Of a DNA stretch of 64,000 nucleotides, positions 35,145 through 48,606 are shown in pieces. A program made the position numbers and the translations under genes. Position 1 is the stretch's first letter. Every line of letters starts with the position of its first letter. Below the pieces are notes generated by a model. It searched no databases. It was not told where the DNA came from and saw only the letters and a list, made by a program, of their open reading frames with translations. The stretch covers positions 46,468 to 110,467 of the forward strand of contig WSYB01000025.1 in NCBI GenBank assembly GCA_009773645.1, read 5' to 3'. Source of the stretch: Geobacteraceae bacterium. GTDB lineage: Bacteria; Desulfobacterota; Desulfuromonadia; Geobacterales; Geobacteraceae.

Positions 35145-36731
35145 TCAACTTTCCTGCAAAGATTTGTTTATATACATCTGCTGCGCGATGGTGAGAATGT
35201 TATTGACCAGCCAGTAAAGGACCAGACCCGACGGGAAATTGAGGAACATAAAGGTGAACACAACCGGAAGGGCGAGCATCATCTTCTGCTGCATCGGGTC
35301 CATGTTCGAAGGGGTCATCTTCTGCTGGACGAACATGGTGACACCCATGATGATCGGGGTCACATAATAGGGGTCCTTGGCGGAGAGGTCCTGGATCCAG
35401 AAAATGAACGGGGCGTGACGCAGTTCGATGGAAAACATCAGCGCCTTATAGAGGGCGAAAAACACCGGAATCTGCACGATCATCGGGAGACAACCGCCAA
35501 GGGGGTTGACCTTGTGGGTCTTGTACAGCTCCATGACCGCCCGGTTCATGGCGTCGCGGTCGTTTTTGAACTTTTCCTTCAGCTCCACCATCTTCGGTTG
35601 AATTTTCTGCATCTCCTTCATGGACTTATAGCTCTTGTGGGTCAGGGGGAAGAATAAGACCTTCAGGATAATGGTAATAATGATGATAGCCACGCCGTAA
35701 TTATGGGTGTATTTATAAAAATACTTCAGCGTGTAGAGAAGCGGTTTGGCCAGCGCGGAAAACCAGCCGAAGTCGATAACCTCTTCGAGCCTGTTCCCCT
35801 GGGCCTTAAGAATGTCAAGATCCTTGGGACCGAAGTAAACCTTATAGGATACGGTGAAAACCTGTCCCGGATTCAGGGAGACATTGGGCGAGGAGATTAT
35901 ATTCTCAATGCGGTTGGACGGAGTCTGTAACACCTGGACCGCGGCTATGCTGCTGTCCTGAGCCAGAACCGCTCTCAGAAAATACTTATCACCAAAACCC
36001 GTCCAGAGAATATTCTTATCCAACTGAACAGGGGCTTTTGCCAAGTCTTTGAGCTTTTCGGACTTGAGACTGTTGTCGGCGAGGGTGACCGGACCGTACA
36101 CGTCAGTACTGCTCTCTTGCCCCTTTGGATCAATCCGGTTATTGAGAACGAGCTGTAAAACGCCATCCTGTCGCGCTGCCCCGGTATTAGCCAGTTGCTC
36201 TTTGAGGTCAATGGCGAAACTGTCGCCATGGATGATATAGGTCTTTTTAAGCAGGGTCCCTTGGGGAGATGACCAGGTAAATTCAAGCTCCCTCTTCTCC
36301 CCTTTGCTGACCTTGAAGCCGTCAGAGTTGACGGTGAATATGGCGGACGGATCGACGACAAAACCCTTTGCGGTGCTCTTCAGAGTAAAGTTGTCCGGGG
36401 TATTCTCATCTATGAGGGCGATCTCTTTCCCAGCAGAACCGGCTGCATCTTTGTACTTTTTAAGCACGATTTTCCGTAAGGTGCCGCCACGCGAGCTGAA
36501 AATAGCCGTATAGAGATCGGTATCGACCGTAACGTCCTTGGCGAACCCCGCAGCGAGCGCCGCAGGAGACGGTACAGCAGTGATTGCAGAGGTATCCTGA
36601 ACCATTGTAGTCTGCTTGGCCGGGGGAGGCTTCACTTCGTCCATTTTCTTTTGGGGTTGCGGAACCAGCATTGAATAGCCATACAAAACTGCAATCGACA
36701 ACAGAACCGCTATTAAAACTCTCTTTTCCAT
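35145..36731 (-). CDS. yidC: Membrane protein insertase YidC
   Basis: A 528-residue inner-membrane insertase. It has an N-terminal membrane anchor (VLIAVLLSIAVLYGYSMLV), a large periplasmic beta-domain (about 30-330), then the conserved five-helix core: KYTHNYGVAIIIITIILKV, the KSMKEMQKIQPKM loop, GGCLPMIVQIPVFFALYKAL, PIIMGVTMFVQQKMTPS and FMFLNFPSGLVLYWLVNNI. It inserts membrane proteins with or without SecYEG. It lies in the rpmH-rnpA-yidD-yidC-mnmE cluster. Confidence 0.97.
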   Translation of the reverse strand: MEKRVLIAVLLSIAVLYGYSMLVPQPQKKMDEVKPPPAKQTTMVQDTSAITAVPSPAALAAGFAKDVTVDTDLYTAIFSSRGGTLRKIVLKKYKDAAGSAGKEIALIDENTPDNFTLKSTAKGFVVDPSAIFTVNSDGFKVSKGEKRELEFTWSSPQGTLLKKTYIIHGDSFAIDLKEQLANTGAARQDGVLQLVLNNRIDPKGQESSTDVYGPVTLADNSLKSEKLKDLAKAPVQLDKNILWTGFGDKYFLRAVLAQDSSIAAVQVLQTPSNRIENIISSPNVSLNPGQVFTVSYKVYFGPKDLDILKAQGNRLEEVIDFGWFSALAKPLLYTLKYFYKYTHNYGVAIIIITIILKVLFFPLTHKSYKSMKEMQKIQPKMVELKEKFKNDRDAMNRAVMELYKTHKVNPLGGCLPMIVQIPVFFALYKALMFSIELRHAPFIFWIQDLSAKDPYYVTPIIMGVTMFVQQKMTPSNMDPMQQKMMLALPVVFTFMFLNFPSGLVLYWLVNNILTIAQQMYINKSLQES

Positions 36732-36748
36732 GAGGTCTCCTCGTCTAT

Positions 36749-36961
36749 CTATTTAACCGGATCGTAACCGCCGGGATGAAACGGGTGACACTTGGCAATT
36801 CGCATAACCGTGAGCCGGATACCCTTGACAGGGCCATATTTTTTTAATGATTCGACCGAATAATGTGAACAGGAGGGATAAAAACGACAGGATGTCCCTT
36901 TAAAGGGCGACAGGTACTTTTGATAAACTCCGATGACGGCAATTAAAATATTGGTTAGCAT
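36749..36961 (-). CDS. yidD: Membrane protein insertion efficiency factor YidD
   Basis: A 70-residue protein with the family core [35 protein letters not shown] and [11 protein letters not shown], including the three conserved cysteines. ATG 36961 is one base past the rnpA stop, so the two genes are translationally coupled. It helps YidC-dependent insertion. Confidence 0.94.
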   Translation of the reverse strand: MLTNILIAVIGVYQKYLSPFKGTSCRFYPSCSHYSVESLKKYGPVKGIRLTVMRIAKCHPFHPGGYDPVK

Positions 36962-36962
36962 G

Positions 36963-37298
36963 CTAGTTTGGTGGACGACGTAAAGCCCGGTCCAATTCCC
37001 GGCAGACATCGTTGAAATTAAGCAGATAGGCTCCTTGCCTCGCTATTATGTTATAGTCGGCAGCGGCAAAGTTTCCCTTATTCAGCCTGTAATACTCCCT
37101 GATCAGCCTCTTGATGCGATTCCTTTTTACTGCATTGCCGACCTTACGGCTTGCAGTTATGCCGATTCGTGCAGTTGTCCCGCAGGAAAACCGCATAAGA
37201 ATGATAAAATGCGGGGAAATAATTTTACGCCCCTGTTCGGAAACTTTTACATAGTCTGCTCTTTTTAACAGACGTTCTTCTCTGGAATATCCGAACAA
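36963..37298 (-). CDS. rnpA: RNase P protein component
   Basis: A 111-residue protein with [25 protein letters not shown], the RNR motif that binds the RNase P RNA. It matures tRNA 5' ends with that RNA. It lies 15 bases after rpmH and one base before yidD, the conserved bacterial order. Confidence 0.95.
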   Translation of the reverse strand: MFGYSREERLLKRADYVKVSEQGRKIISPHFIILMRFSCGTTARIGITASRKVGNAVKRNRIKRLIREYYRLNKGNFAAADYNIIARQGAYLLNFNDVCRELDRALRRPPN

Positions 37299-37313
37299 GG
37301 GCCTGAACCGCCG

Positions 37314-37463
37314 CTATTTTGCAGCTATGGAAACCGCCAGTCTCTTACGCCCCTTGGCGCGTCTTCTTTTAATGACCAATCTTCCATTTTTTGTGGACAT
37401 GCGTACCAAAAAGCCGTGAGTTCTTTTCCTTGAAGTATTGCTCGGCTGAAATGTTCTTTTCAT
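37314..37463 (-). CDS. rpmH: Ribosomal protein L34
   Basis: The protein is 49 residues: [18 protein letters not shown], then [19 protein letters not shown] and RKRLAV at the end. The first half is the invariant L34 start. The start ATG 37463 has AGGAG nine bases away; an in-frame ATG at 37469 would be too close to it. This gene opens the minus-strand operon beside dnaA. Confidence 0.96.
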   Translation of the reverse strand: MKRTFQPSNTSRKRTHGFLVRMSTKNGRLVIKRRRAKGRKRLAVSIAAK

Positions 37464-37895
37464 TTCCATTAACTCCTGAATTTACTTGATATCTAACCCG
37501 TTACAGTAAAAGGCATTTTTAACCATAAACCGCTGCAATTGTCAAGGATAATTTTATATCATTTAAAAAAATTAGCCTTGCAAATTACCGGTTCCTCTGC
37601 TAGTCTTCGAAATCCAATGGCCCTAGTTTGACCTATTCATCCCATTATCACCTAAGCAATTAATATGGTTACAACTTTACTTATCAACAGATGTTGATAA
37701 CCCTGTGTAAAAACCTATTTAACAATACTCACGAAAAAATTCTTTAACGTCCGCAGATCCGAGCAACTGGAAGCTACAAATCCCTTCAATTATCGTTGAT
37801 CAAGCATGCTTGTTGCTGCTCTGGACTTCCGGCGATTAAAGCAACTTGAGCGGAATGGTTTCACGAGAGGCTGCAGATACAAAAAGGTTTCGTAT
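37464..37895. other. rpmH-dnaA intergenic region with DnaA-box pair (candidate oriC part)
   Basis: A 432-base, AT-rich gap between divergent genes. At 37681-37689 TTATCAACA and at 37692-37700 TGTTGATAA form an inverted pair of DnaA-box-like sites two bases apart, with a third weaker site (TGTGTAAAA) beside it. This and the dnaA-dnaN gap together are the likely origin region. Promoters for rpmH and dnaA must lie here but were not resolved. Confidence 0.65.
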
Positions 37896-39248
37896 ATGGA
37901 AAAGATTTGGCTCGAAGCCCAATCAAATATGGAAAAGGTGCTCACACCGCAAACGTTTGACACCTGGATCAAGCCTCTAAAATTTCTGGAGACTAATAAT
38001 AACATTATTATTCTGGAAGTCCCCAATAAATTCATCAAGGAATGGGTTAAAGAACGGTATCTGCCACTGATCCAAGAGGCTGTTACTTCCCTCACTAACA
38101 CCAAATTCCAACTGGAATTCAAGGTAAACGAAAAGATCGATACGACGGGTAACTATTCCGGCAGCAAAGAAACATTAAACCAGAAGGATACCCGACCGTC
38201 AAAAGAAAAAAACAAAAACTCCGACTTTATATCCAATCTGAACCCCAAATACACCTTCGAGACCTTTGTGTGCGGAGGAAGCAACCAGTTCGCCCATGCC
38301 GCCTCCCAGGCCGTTGCCAATAACCCTGCCACCAGTTACAATCCTCTGTTTATTTATGGCGGTGTTGGTCTCGGTAAAACCCATCTTCTGACAGCGATAG
38401 GCAATCACATCATACAGAAAAATAAAAAAGCACTGGTGTGTTATTACACCTCTGAAAAATTTATGAATGAACTGATAAACTGTCTCCGCTACAATAAGAT
38501 GGAGCAATTTCGCAATAAATTCAGGAGCATGGATGCGCTGTTGATCGATGACGTACAATTCATAGCAGGCAAGGAAAGAACCCAGGAAGAGTTTTTTCAC
38601 ACATTCAACGCCCTTTATGAATCACACAAACAAATCGTCGTCACTTCCGACAAATTTCCAAAGGATATCCCGGGGCTTGAGGAACGGCTCCGTTCACGCT
38701 TCGAATGGGGCCTCATTGCCGACATCCAACCTCCCGATGTGGAAACAAAAGTGGCAATTCTCAAGAAAAAGTCCGAACTCGACGGCATCGGTCTGCCGGA
38801 CGACGTGGCGCTGTTCCTGGCCTCCGGTTCGACCAGCAACGTCAGAGAGCTGGAAGGGATGCTGATACGACTGGGGGCTTACGCCAGTCTCACCGGGAAC
38901 GAAATCACATTGGACATGGCACGGGAAGTCTTGAAAGATATTATCGTTGATAAATCAAAAGATATATCGATAGAAATCATCCAGAAATTTGTCGCTGACC
39001 ATTTTAAAATCAAGGTCACTGAACTTAAGTCGGAAAAAAGGCTGAAGACGCTCGTAGTCCCACGCCAGATAGCCATATATCTTTGCCGTGAGCTCACTAA
39101 AGCCTCCTATCCGGAAATTGGTGAAAAATTTGGCGGCAAGGACCACTCCACTATTATCCACTCCGTCAAAAAAATAGACAAACAGATGACACAGGATCTG
39201 GAATTCAAAGGTACCGTGGAAAACCTGAAAAGAGGCCTGTTGAGTTAA
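37896..39248 (+). CDS. dnaA: Chromosomal replication initiator DnaA
   Basis: A 450-residue AAA+ protein. Domain I begins MEKIWLEAQSNMEKVLTPQT; the AAA+ core has FIYGGVGLGKTHLL (Lys161), LLIDDVQF and ELEGMLIR; the C-terminal DNA-binding helix-turn-helix ends GGKDHSTIIHSVKKI, the DnaA signature. It opens the origin and regulates its own gene. ATG 37896 has AAGG upstream and gives the family's normal start; the open frame further upstream is intergenic. Confidence 0.98.
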   Translation: MEKIWLEAQSNMEKVLTPQTFDTWIKPLKFLETNNNIIILEVPNKFIKEWVKERYLPLIQEAVTSLTNTKFQLEFKVNEKIDTTGNYSGSKETLNQKDTRPSKEKNKNSDFISNLNPKYTFETFVCGGSNQFAHAASQAVANNPATSYNPLFIYGGVGLGKTHLLTAIGNHIIQKNKKALVCYYTSEKFMNELINCLRYNKMEQFRNKFRSMDALLIDDVQFIAGKERTQEEFFHTFNALYESHKQIVVTSDKFPKDIPGLEERLRSRFEWGLIADIQPPDVETKVAILKKKSELDGIGLPDDVALFLASGSTSNVRELEGMLIRLGAYASLTGNEITLDMAREVLKDIIVDKSKDISIEIIQKFVADHFKIKVTELKSEKRLKTLVVPRQIAIYLCRELTKASYPEIGEKFGGKDHSTIIHSVKKIDKQMTQDLEFKGTVENLKRGLLS

Positions 39249-39472
39249 TCAACGAAAACATGTGTATATCTGATGCCAAATGTGGATTACATAACCGGCT
39301 GTGCATAACGTAATGAGTTGAATCTGAATTCAACAAAATATATCAACAAAAAAAATTCAATGATATTGGGAAATAACATGACTTATCAACATTTCAACAA
39401 GCATCTATCTGTTACTACTAAAGATATATTTAAATAATAAAAGACAATCGTTCATGTTCAAAAGGAGGGAGC
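39249..39472. other. dnaA-dnaN gap with DnaA boxes and AT-rich stretch
   Basis: TGTGCATAA (39300-39308) matches the DnaA-box consensus on the minus strand. TTATCAACA (39383-39391) is a second, near-consensus site. TGTGGATTA (39281-39289) is a weaker one. They are followed by an A/T run at about 39410-39445 (ATATATTTAAATAATAAAAG) that could be the unwinding element, just ahead of dnaN. Confidence 0.6.
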
Positions 39473-40591
39473 ATGGAATTTAAAATAGACAAGGATACCT
39501 TTCTGAAAGCTCTTCAGAAGGTCCAGGGTATAGTGGAAAAGAAAAACACTATGCCTATCCTTTCCAATGTACTCATTGAGGCTTTCCAGGAAAGAATCTT
39601 CATCACTGCAACCGACCTGGAGGTAGGGATGAAAAGCTCTTATCCGACCAGGGTGATAAAAGAAGGGAAAATTACCGTATCCGCCAAAAAAATTTACGAA
39701 ATAATAAAAGAACTGTCCGATGAGGAAATAGTCTTTTCCACCAGAGAAAACGACTGGGTCGATATTCGCTGCGGCAAGGCGTACTTTAATATCGTCGGAC
39801 TTTCTCCGGAGGAATTCCCCTATTTTCCGAAAGTAAACGATGACAGTTTTATTCGACTGAATAATGCCATCCTTCGCGATATGATCGAAAAGACCTCATA
39901 TGCAATTTGCCATGATGAGACCAAATACAACCTGAACGGCATATTTATGAAGGCGGTGGAAGAAAATGGCAATAAACGCCTGAGAATGGTGGCAACTGAC
40001 GGACACCGCCTCTGCGTAGCCGAAAAAGAGCTCTCCGACAAAACTACCAAAGAGCTGGATAAAGGAGTAATACTCCCCAAAAAAGGTATTTTCGAGCTTA
40101 AAAAGATGTCGGAGGAAGAAGAAGGGGAGATTTTACTTGGTTTCATGGACAACAGCGCCGTTATCAAGAAGGATAATACCGTTATCGTTATGCGTCTGGT
40201 CGATGGAGAATTTCCCGATTATACAAAGGTTATACCGGTTAATAACGATCGGATTGTAAAGATCAACCGTGAACAATTTCTCCGTTCCCTGAAGAGAATG
40301 GCCATACTTTCCAGCGAAAAATTCAAAGGAATCAAATTTGACCTGAACGGCGGAACCATGGAGATATCCTCAAGCAACCCCGAGCTCGGTGAAGCGAGGG
40401 AGGAACTGGAAGTAGAATACGCTGGAGAACCCCTGACTTCGCGCTTTAACGCAAGGTATCTGATCGACGTCCTGTCAGTACTTGATGATACGGATATTGA
40501 GCTGCGATTGAAGGATGAAATGTCACCGGCTATCATGAAACCAGCCGCAGTGGAAGGATTCCTGTCGGTGGTAATGCCGATGCGCCTGTAA
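39473..40591 (+). CDS. dnaN: DNA polymerase III beta sliding clamp
   Basis: A 372-residue clamp subunit. It shows the three-fold repeat pattern: KIDKDTFLKALQKVQGIV at the start, LRMVATDGHRLC in the middle domain and a C-terminal VVMPMRL, the peptide-binding end. It holds polymerase on DNA. AAAGGAGGG is upstream. A terminator follows at 40625, separating it from recF. Confidence 0.97.
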   Translation: MEFKIDKDTFLKALQKVQGIVEKKNTMPILSNVLIEAFQERIFITATDLEVGMKSSYPTRVIKEGKITVSAKKIYEIIKELSDEEIVFSTRENDWVDIRCGKAYFNIVGLSPEEFPYFPKVNDDSFIRLNNAILRDMIEKTSYAICHDETKYNLNGIFMKAVEENGNKRLRMVATDGHRLCVAEKELSDKTTKELDKGVILPKKGIFELKKMSEEEEGEILLGFMDNSAVIKKDNTVIVMRLVDGEFPDYTKVIPVNNDRIVKINREQFLRSLKRMAILSSEKFKGIKFDLNGGTMEISSSNPELGEAREELEVEYAGEPLTSRFNARYLIDVLSVLDDTDIELRLKDEMSPAIMKPAAVEGFLSVVMPMRL

Positions 40592-40624
40592 TGTTTATCG
40601 TGCTTCATTTCCTCTGAATATCCC

Positions 40625-40656
40625 AAAAGGCCCTTCCCCCTGGAGTGGCCTTTTTA
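40625..40656 (+). terminator. Terminator between dnaN and recF
   Basis: The stem AAAGGCC / GGCCTTT has a 14-base loop and is followed by TT. It is moderate in strength, so some readthrough into recF is likely. Confidence 0.65.
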
Positions 40657-40695
40657 ATGATGAAAATGTGCAACTGAATCCTGAAAAAATATATA

Positions 40696-44180
<3,485 letters not shown>

Positions 44181-44186
44181 ATTTTC

Positions 44187-44233
44187 GTAGGGGCGCGGTT
44201 GCCGCGCCCTGGGCGGGGATACCCCGCCCCTAC
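44187..44233. repeat. REP-like inverted repeat (GTAGGGGCG type), copy 2
   Basis: GTAGGGGCG and CGCCCCTAC form the outer arms. Inside are GCGCGG/CCGCGC and a GGCGGGGATACCCCGCC palindrome. It fills the gyrB-gyrA gap. The same outer arms occur at 10435-10499. Confidence 0.75.
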
Positions 44234-44259
44234 ATGTCATATATTGTCATGAGGTTGCA

Positions 44260-46839
44260 ATGCTTATCCAAACGAACAAGGTAGCGGTTAACATCGAAGA
44301 TGAAATGAAGCGATCGTACATGGATTATGCCATGTCGGTCATTGTCGGCCGGGCACTCCCCGACGTGCGGGACGGTCTTAAGCCGGTGCACCGGCGCTGT
44401 CTCTACGCCATGTACGACATGGGCAACGACTATAACAAGCCCTACAAAAAATCGGCCCGCGTGGTCGGTGACGTCATCGGTAAATATCATCCCCACGGCG
44501 ACACGGCAGTTTATGACACCCTCGTCCGTATGGCCCAGGATTTTTCCTTACGCTACCCGTTAGTGGACGGTCAGGGAAATTTCGGTTCCGTAGACGGAGA
44601 TTCTCCGGCGGCCATGCGTTACACGGAAATCCGTATGTACCAGCTGGCCCACGAGCTTTTGGCAGATCTCGACAAGGAAACCGTGGAGATGGGGCCGAAC
44701 TACGACGATTCGCTTCAGGAACCGCTCGTGCTGCCGGCCAAGTTCCCCAACCTCCTTGTCAACGGGTCGTCCGGGATCGCCGTCGGCATGGCGACGAACA
44801 TTCCTCCCCACAACCTGGCGGAGGTAATCGACGGCATCATTGCGGTCATTCAGAATCCGAAGCTGACCTTTGAAGAGCTGCTAGAGCTGATTCCCGGACC
44901 GGACTTCCCCACAGCCGGATTCATCTACGGGCGGGAAGGGATCGTCTCGGCCTACCGGACCGGCCGCGGCATCGTTCAGATGCGGGCCCGCGCCGTGGTC
45001 GAGACCCACAAAAAGACCGAGCGCCAGTCCATCATCGTTACCGAAATTCCCTACCAGGTCAACAAGGCGAGGCTGGTTGAGAAAATTGCCGAACTGGTGA
45101 GGGAGAAGAAAATAGAGGGTATTTCCGACCTGCGCGACGAGTCGGACCGCGAGGGGATGCGTGTCGTCATAGAGCTGAAGAAGGACGAGAATCCGCAAAT
45201 ACTCCTCAATCACCTCTACAAGCAGACCCAGATGCAGTCGTCGTTCGGCATCATCATGCTAGCCATCGTCAACAACCGGCCGAAGGTGCTGACCCTGCGC
45301 GAAACCATCAATTACTTCATCGACCACCGTCGCGAAATCGTCACCCGGCGCACCATCTTCGACCTGAAAAAGGCCGAGGCCCGCGCCCATATCCTGGAGG
45401 GGCTGAAGATCGCCCTCGACTGGCTGGACAGCGTGATCGAGCTGATCCGCAGATCCGCCACCCCTGCCGAGGCGAAGCAGGGGCTGATGGAAGGGCTCTT
45501 CTCCGATGAGGGATGGCTGAAAAAGCTCGGCCTCACCCTTCCCGCCAATGCCGGCGAGTACCTGCGGCCGGTCCGGCTCTCCGACCTCCAGTCCCAGGCC
45601 ATTCTCGACATGCGTCTCCACCGCCTCACCGGCATGGAGCGTGACAAGATCATCGGGGAGTACCAGGACATCCTCAAGTACATCGCCCGGCTGAAGGAGA
45701 TCCTTGCCTCGGAGGCGGAGATCCTTAACATCATCGTCGGGGAACTGCGGGAACTGAAGGAGAAATTCGGCGACAAACGGCGCACCGAGATAGTCAGTCA
45801 GACTGCGGAAATTTCCCTGGAGGACACCATCGTCGAAGAGGACATGGTTGTTACCATCTCCCATACAGGGTACATCAAGCGGAATGCGGTGACCCTCTAC
45901 CGGGCCCAGCGCCGTGGCGGCAAAGGGAAGACCGGGATGAAGACCAAGGAAGAGGATTTCGTCGAACAGCTGTTCATCGCCTCCTCCAAGGACTACTTGA
46001 TGTTCTTCACCGATGCCGGCAAGGTCTATTGGCTCAAGGTCTATGAAATTCCCGAGGCGGGGCGTGCCACCAGGGGCAAGGCGATCGTCAATCTGCTCAA
46101 TCTGGCCGCAAACGAGAAGATCACCGCCATTCTCCCGGTCAAGGAGTTTGTCGAGGACAGGTTCATCATGATGGCCACCCGCAACGGGGTCGCGAAAAAA
46201 ACCCCGCTCCTTGAATACTCCCATCCCCGTGTCGGCGGTATCATCGCAGTGAACCTGGACGAAGGGGACAAACTCATTTCCGTTGCCCTGACCGACGGCA
46301 AGCAGGATGTGCTGCTCGCCTCGAAAAACGGGAAATCGATCCGCTTCAAGGAGTCCGATGTCAGGACGGTAGGCCGTGTTTCCCGCGGGGTGAGAGGTAT
46401 GGCCCTGGAGGATGACGATGTGGTAATCGGCATGGAGATCCTCAACGAGAACTTTACTGATTCCACACTCTTTACGGTCACCGAAAATGGTTTCGGCAAG
46501 CGCACCGAGCTTACCGAATACCGCTGCCAGTCGCGGGGCGGCAAAGGGGTTATCACCATTAAAACCACGGAGCGCAACGGCTGTGTGGTGGATATCAAGC
46601 AGGTTACCGATGAAAACGACCTGATGCTCATCACTGACCAGGGGAAAATACTCCGGGTGTCGGCGGCGGGCTTTTCCGTGATCGGACGGAATACCCAGGG
46701 AGTCAGGCTCATGGTGACCGAAGAGAACGAACGGGTCGTGGCGGTGGCAAGACTTGCCGAAAAGGAGGATGCGGACGAGACGGCGGAAAATGGCGACGAT
46801 TATGCCGAGGCGGACGTTGTTGAGGGTGATGAGGAATAA
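44260..46839 (+). CDS. gyrA: DNA gyrase subunit A
   Basis: A 859-residue subunit. The catalytic Tyr is in [10 protein letters not shown]; the quinolone region has [20 protein letters not shown]. The C-terminal beta-pinwheel carries the GyrA box QRRGGKG (in [13 protein letters not shown]), which distinguishes it from ParC and allows wrapping. The Asp/Glu-rich tail is normal. ATG 44260 has GAGG upstream. Confidence 0.98.
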   Translation: MLIQTNKVAVNIEDEMKRSYMDYAMSVIVGRALPDVRDGLKPVHRRCLYAMYDMGNDYNKPYKKSARVVGDVIGKYHPHGDTAVYDTLVRMAQDFSLRYPLVDGQGNFGSVDGDSPAAMRYTEIRMYQLAHELLADLDKETVEMGPNYDDSLQEPLVLPAKFPNLLVNGSSGIAVGMATNIPPHNLAEVIDGIIAVIQNPKLTFEELLELIPGPDFPTAGFIYGREGIVSAYRTGRGIVQMRARAVVETHKKTERQSIIVTEIPYQVNKARLVEKIAELVREKKIEGISDLRDESDREGMRVVIELKKDENPQILLNHLYKQTQMQSSFGIIMLAIVNNRPKVLTLRETINYFIDHRREIVTRRTIFDLKKAEARAHILEGLKIALDWLDSVIELIRRSATPAEAKQGLMEGLFSDEGWLKKLGLTLPANAGEYLRPVRLSDLQSQAILDMRLHRLTGMERDKIIGEYQDILKYIARLKEILASEAEILNIIVGELRELKEKFGDKRRTEIVSQTAEISLEDTIVEEDMVVTISHTGYIKRNAVTLYRAQRRGGKGKTGMKTKEEDFVEQLFIASSKDYLMFFTDAGKVYWLKVYEIPEAGRATRGKAIVNLLNLAANEKITAILPVKEFVEDRFIMMATRNGVAKKTPLLEYSHPRVGGIIAVNLDEGDKLISVALTDGKQDVLLASKNGKSIRFKESDVRTVGRVSRGVRGMALEDDDVVIGMEILNENFTDSTLFTVTENGFGKRTELTEYRCQSRGGKGVITIKTTERNGCVVDIKQVTDENDLMLITDQGKILRVSAAGFSVIGRNTQGVRLMVTEENERVVAVARLAEKEDADETAENGDDYAEADVVEGDEE

Positions 46840-46846
46840 TACATCA

Positions 46847-46897
46847 GGCTAAAGGCGCACGGCTGAGGGCAAAAGGTTTTTAGGTTTGCCTTTAGCC
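46847..46897. repeat. Inverted repeat before the HEAT-like gene
   Basis: GGCTAAAGGC (46847-46856) and GCCTTTAGCC (46888-46897) are perfect inverted arms around a 31-base loop. A related repeat follows the gene at 48489-48539. Confidence 0.65.
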
Positions 46898-46909
46898 CTG
46901 AAGGTTACC

Positions 46910-48484
46910 ATGGAATGTCGTAAAAAGATCGATGAGAGCCTGAAGGAGAGGCACGGCATAGTCCATCTTCTGGAGAGACTGAAGAAGGAGAACATCTCTC
47001 TGGACGAGATGGAAGAGATCGGCGCCAAGCTGCAAAAATCGGGGCGGCGCGCCCTGTTACCCCTCGTGCGGAGACTTTGGCGGGAAAGAAGTGGTGATCT
47101 GATCTCCAGATATGCTTTCATGCTTGACTTCTTTGATGACGATGTCTGGATCGATCAGCTCATCCAGATAGCCCTGCGCCGCAATGATCTTGAGGAGGAA
47201 GGAAAGGCGGCTCTACTGGCTGCCCTGAAGGGTTACGGAGTCGATGTCAATGCCCCTCCCTTTGCCAGGCTCCTTGCCGAGGCCGGTGGGCTGTTGGAGC
47301 TTACCCTTCCCAGGCTTCTTGAGATGGGAGAAGAAGGGGAGATTCTCTTCATGGATGATTTTGTCTACTGTCCCCAGGAGGCCAGACTGGCAATTATCCG
47401 TGAAATGGCAAAGATTTCCGACCAGCGCGTGTTGTCTCTGCTGGAAATCCTCCTGTGGTTTGACAATCCGGACGTCGTCAGGGAAACGGTTGTTACGCTG
47501 GGCAAAATCAGGAATGAGGGGGCTGTCGCCCTTTTACACGCGTTTCAGCCATATGCGGATGAATCTGTTAAGGAACTGGTCGAACGAAGTCTGAGAAGAC
47601 TCGCCTTTCTGGGAATACATAGCCTGACCCCATTGACGGCTACCCCTCCCCTCCCCTTTCATTCCACCTATGCGAGCCCTATAGACGGCGCAGGCTACAG
47701 ATCTCTGTGGCTTTCCCGCCGAATGGGAGGCAGCCTCTCAACGCTTTACCTGCATTTGCATGAGATAGCCGGAATCAAAGCAACCTGGGGAAGCAGCGCC
47801 ATAACCGACAAGGAATATGAGAGTCAGTTGGCTGAAATATGCAGTGAGGAAGGGATGGTCGAAATTACGCCTGATTATACCATGCTCCTTATCAGGGATT
47901 CCCTCTACCGGAGTCGGCAGAATTTCACCCAACTGCCGCCGGAGTTTTATGTGCGGCGTGGAATCTTGCGTGGCGAAAATATTACCCCTGCCCCATATAT
48001 TCCGGAATTTACCGAATACGATCCAAAAGATTTGGCCGTTTCTTCAAGGCGTGTTGCAGAAAGCTCCGCACTCTTCGACGATGAGTACTTTGCCGGATGG
48101 TTTATGGCTAACGCCCGTGTCTACGACTTTGCAGAAGAGTGGAATGAGCTGGAAAAAGCGGATAACGACAATGCGCAGGTTGAAGGGGTAGAATCGATCC
48201 TGGCAAGATTTTGCCGGGAACTGATCGTTCCTGAAACGGAACGGATCAGGGAAAGGCTGTTGCTGACTGCCGACCTTATGCGGCAAACGGGGCGGGAAAA
48301 AGGAGTGATGGAGAAAACCCTGGCTGCTGCCCATAGTATCGGGTCTGCTCAGGCGCCGGACCTTTTTCATCCGTTTCTGAAGCGGTTTGCCTTCGAAAGC
48401 ATTGATATGGCCCGTGAAGCGCTTGCGGAAGGTTACGATCTCAGGCAGCACCCCTTTGGCGAGGACGATGATGATTGGGAATAG
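46910..48484 (+). CDS. HEAT-repeat-like protein of unknown function
   Basis: A 524-residue, mostly helical protein. The first 230 residues are consecutive helix pairs of the HEAT/ARM kind (ALLPLVRRLWRERSGDL, EARLAIIREMAKISDQRVLSLLEILL, PDVVRETVVTLGKIRNEGAVALL). The second half lacks that pattern and is unrecognised; it has LYLHLHEIAGIKATWGSS and an acidic end (GEDDDDWE). No signal peptide or enzyme motif is visible. ATG 46910 has AAGG before it; an in-frame TTG at 46886 falls in the repeat. It stands between gyrA and gpsA, bracketed by related inverted repeats. Confidence 0.7.
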   Translation: MECRKKIDESLKERHGIVHLLERLKKENISLDEMEEIGAKLQKSGRRALLPLVRRLWRERSGDLISRYAFMLDFFDDDVWIDQLIQIALRRNDLEEEGKAALLAALKGYGVDVNAPPFARLLAEAGGLLELTLPRLLEMGEEGEILFMDDFVYCPQEARLAIIREMAKISDQRVLSLLEILLWFDNPDVVRETVVTLGKIRNEGAVALLHAFQPYADESVKELVERSLRRLAFLGIHSLTPLTATPPLPFHSTYASPIDGAGYRSLWLSRRMGGSLSTLYLHLHEIAGIKATWGSSAITDKEYESQLAEICSEEGMVEITPDYTMLLIRDSLYRSRQNFTQLPPEFYVRRGILRGENITPAPYIPEFTEYDPKDLAVSSRRVAESSALFDDEYFAGWFMANARVYDFAEEWNELEKADNDNAQVEGVESILARFCRELIVPETERIRERLLLTADLMRQTGREKGVMEKTLAAAHSIGSAQAPDLFHPFLKRFAFESIDMAREALAEGYDLRQHPFGEDDDDWE

Positions 48485-48488
48485 TGAC

Positions 48489-48539
48489 GGGCTAAGGGCA
48501 CATGGCCAAAGGCTAAGGTTTTGCCCTTTGCCTTTAGCC
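48489..48539. repeat. Inverted repeat after the HEAT-like gene
   Basis: GGCTAAGGGC and GGCCAAAGGC on the left face GCCCTTTGCCTTTAGCC on the right. The arms use the same GGCTAA/GCCTTTAGCC words as 46847-46897. Confidence 0.65.
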
Positions 48540-48606
48540 ATTTGCCGATGATAATATATTGGATGTGGTTAATTTGTAATAGCCGTCAATTCAGGAGAGC
48601 ACCAGA

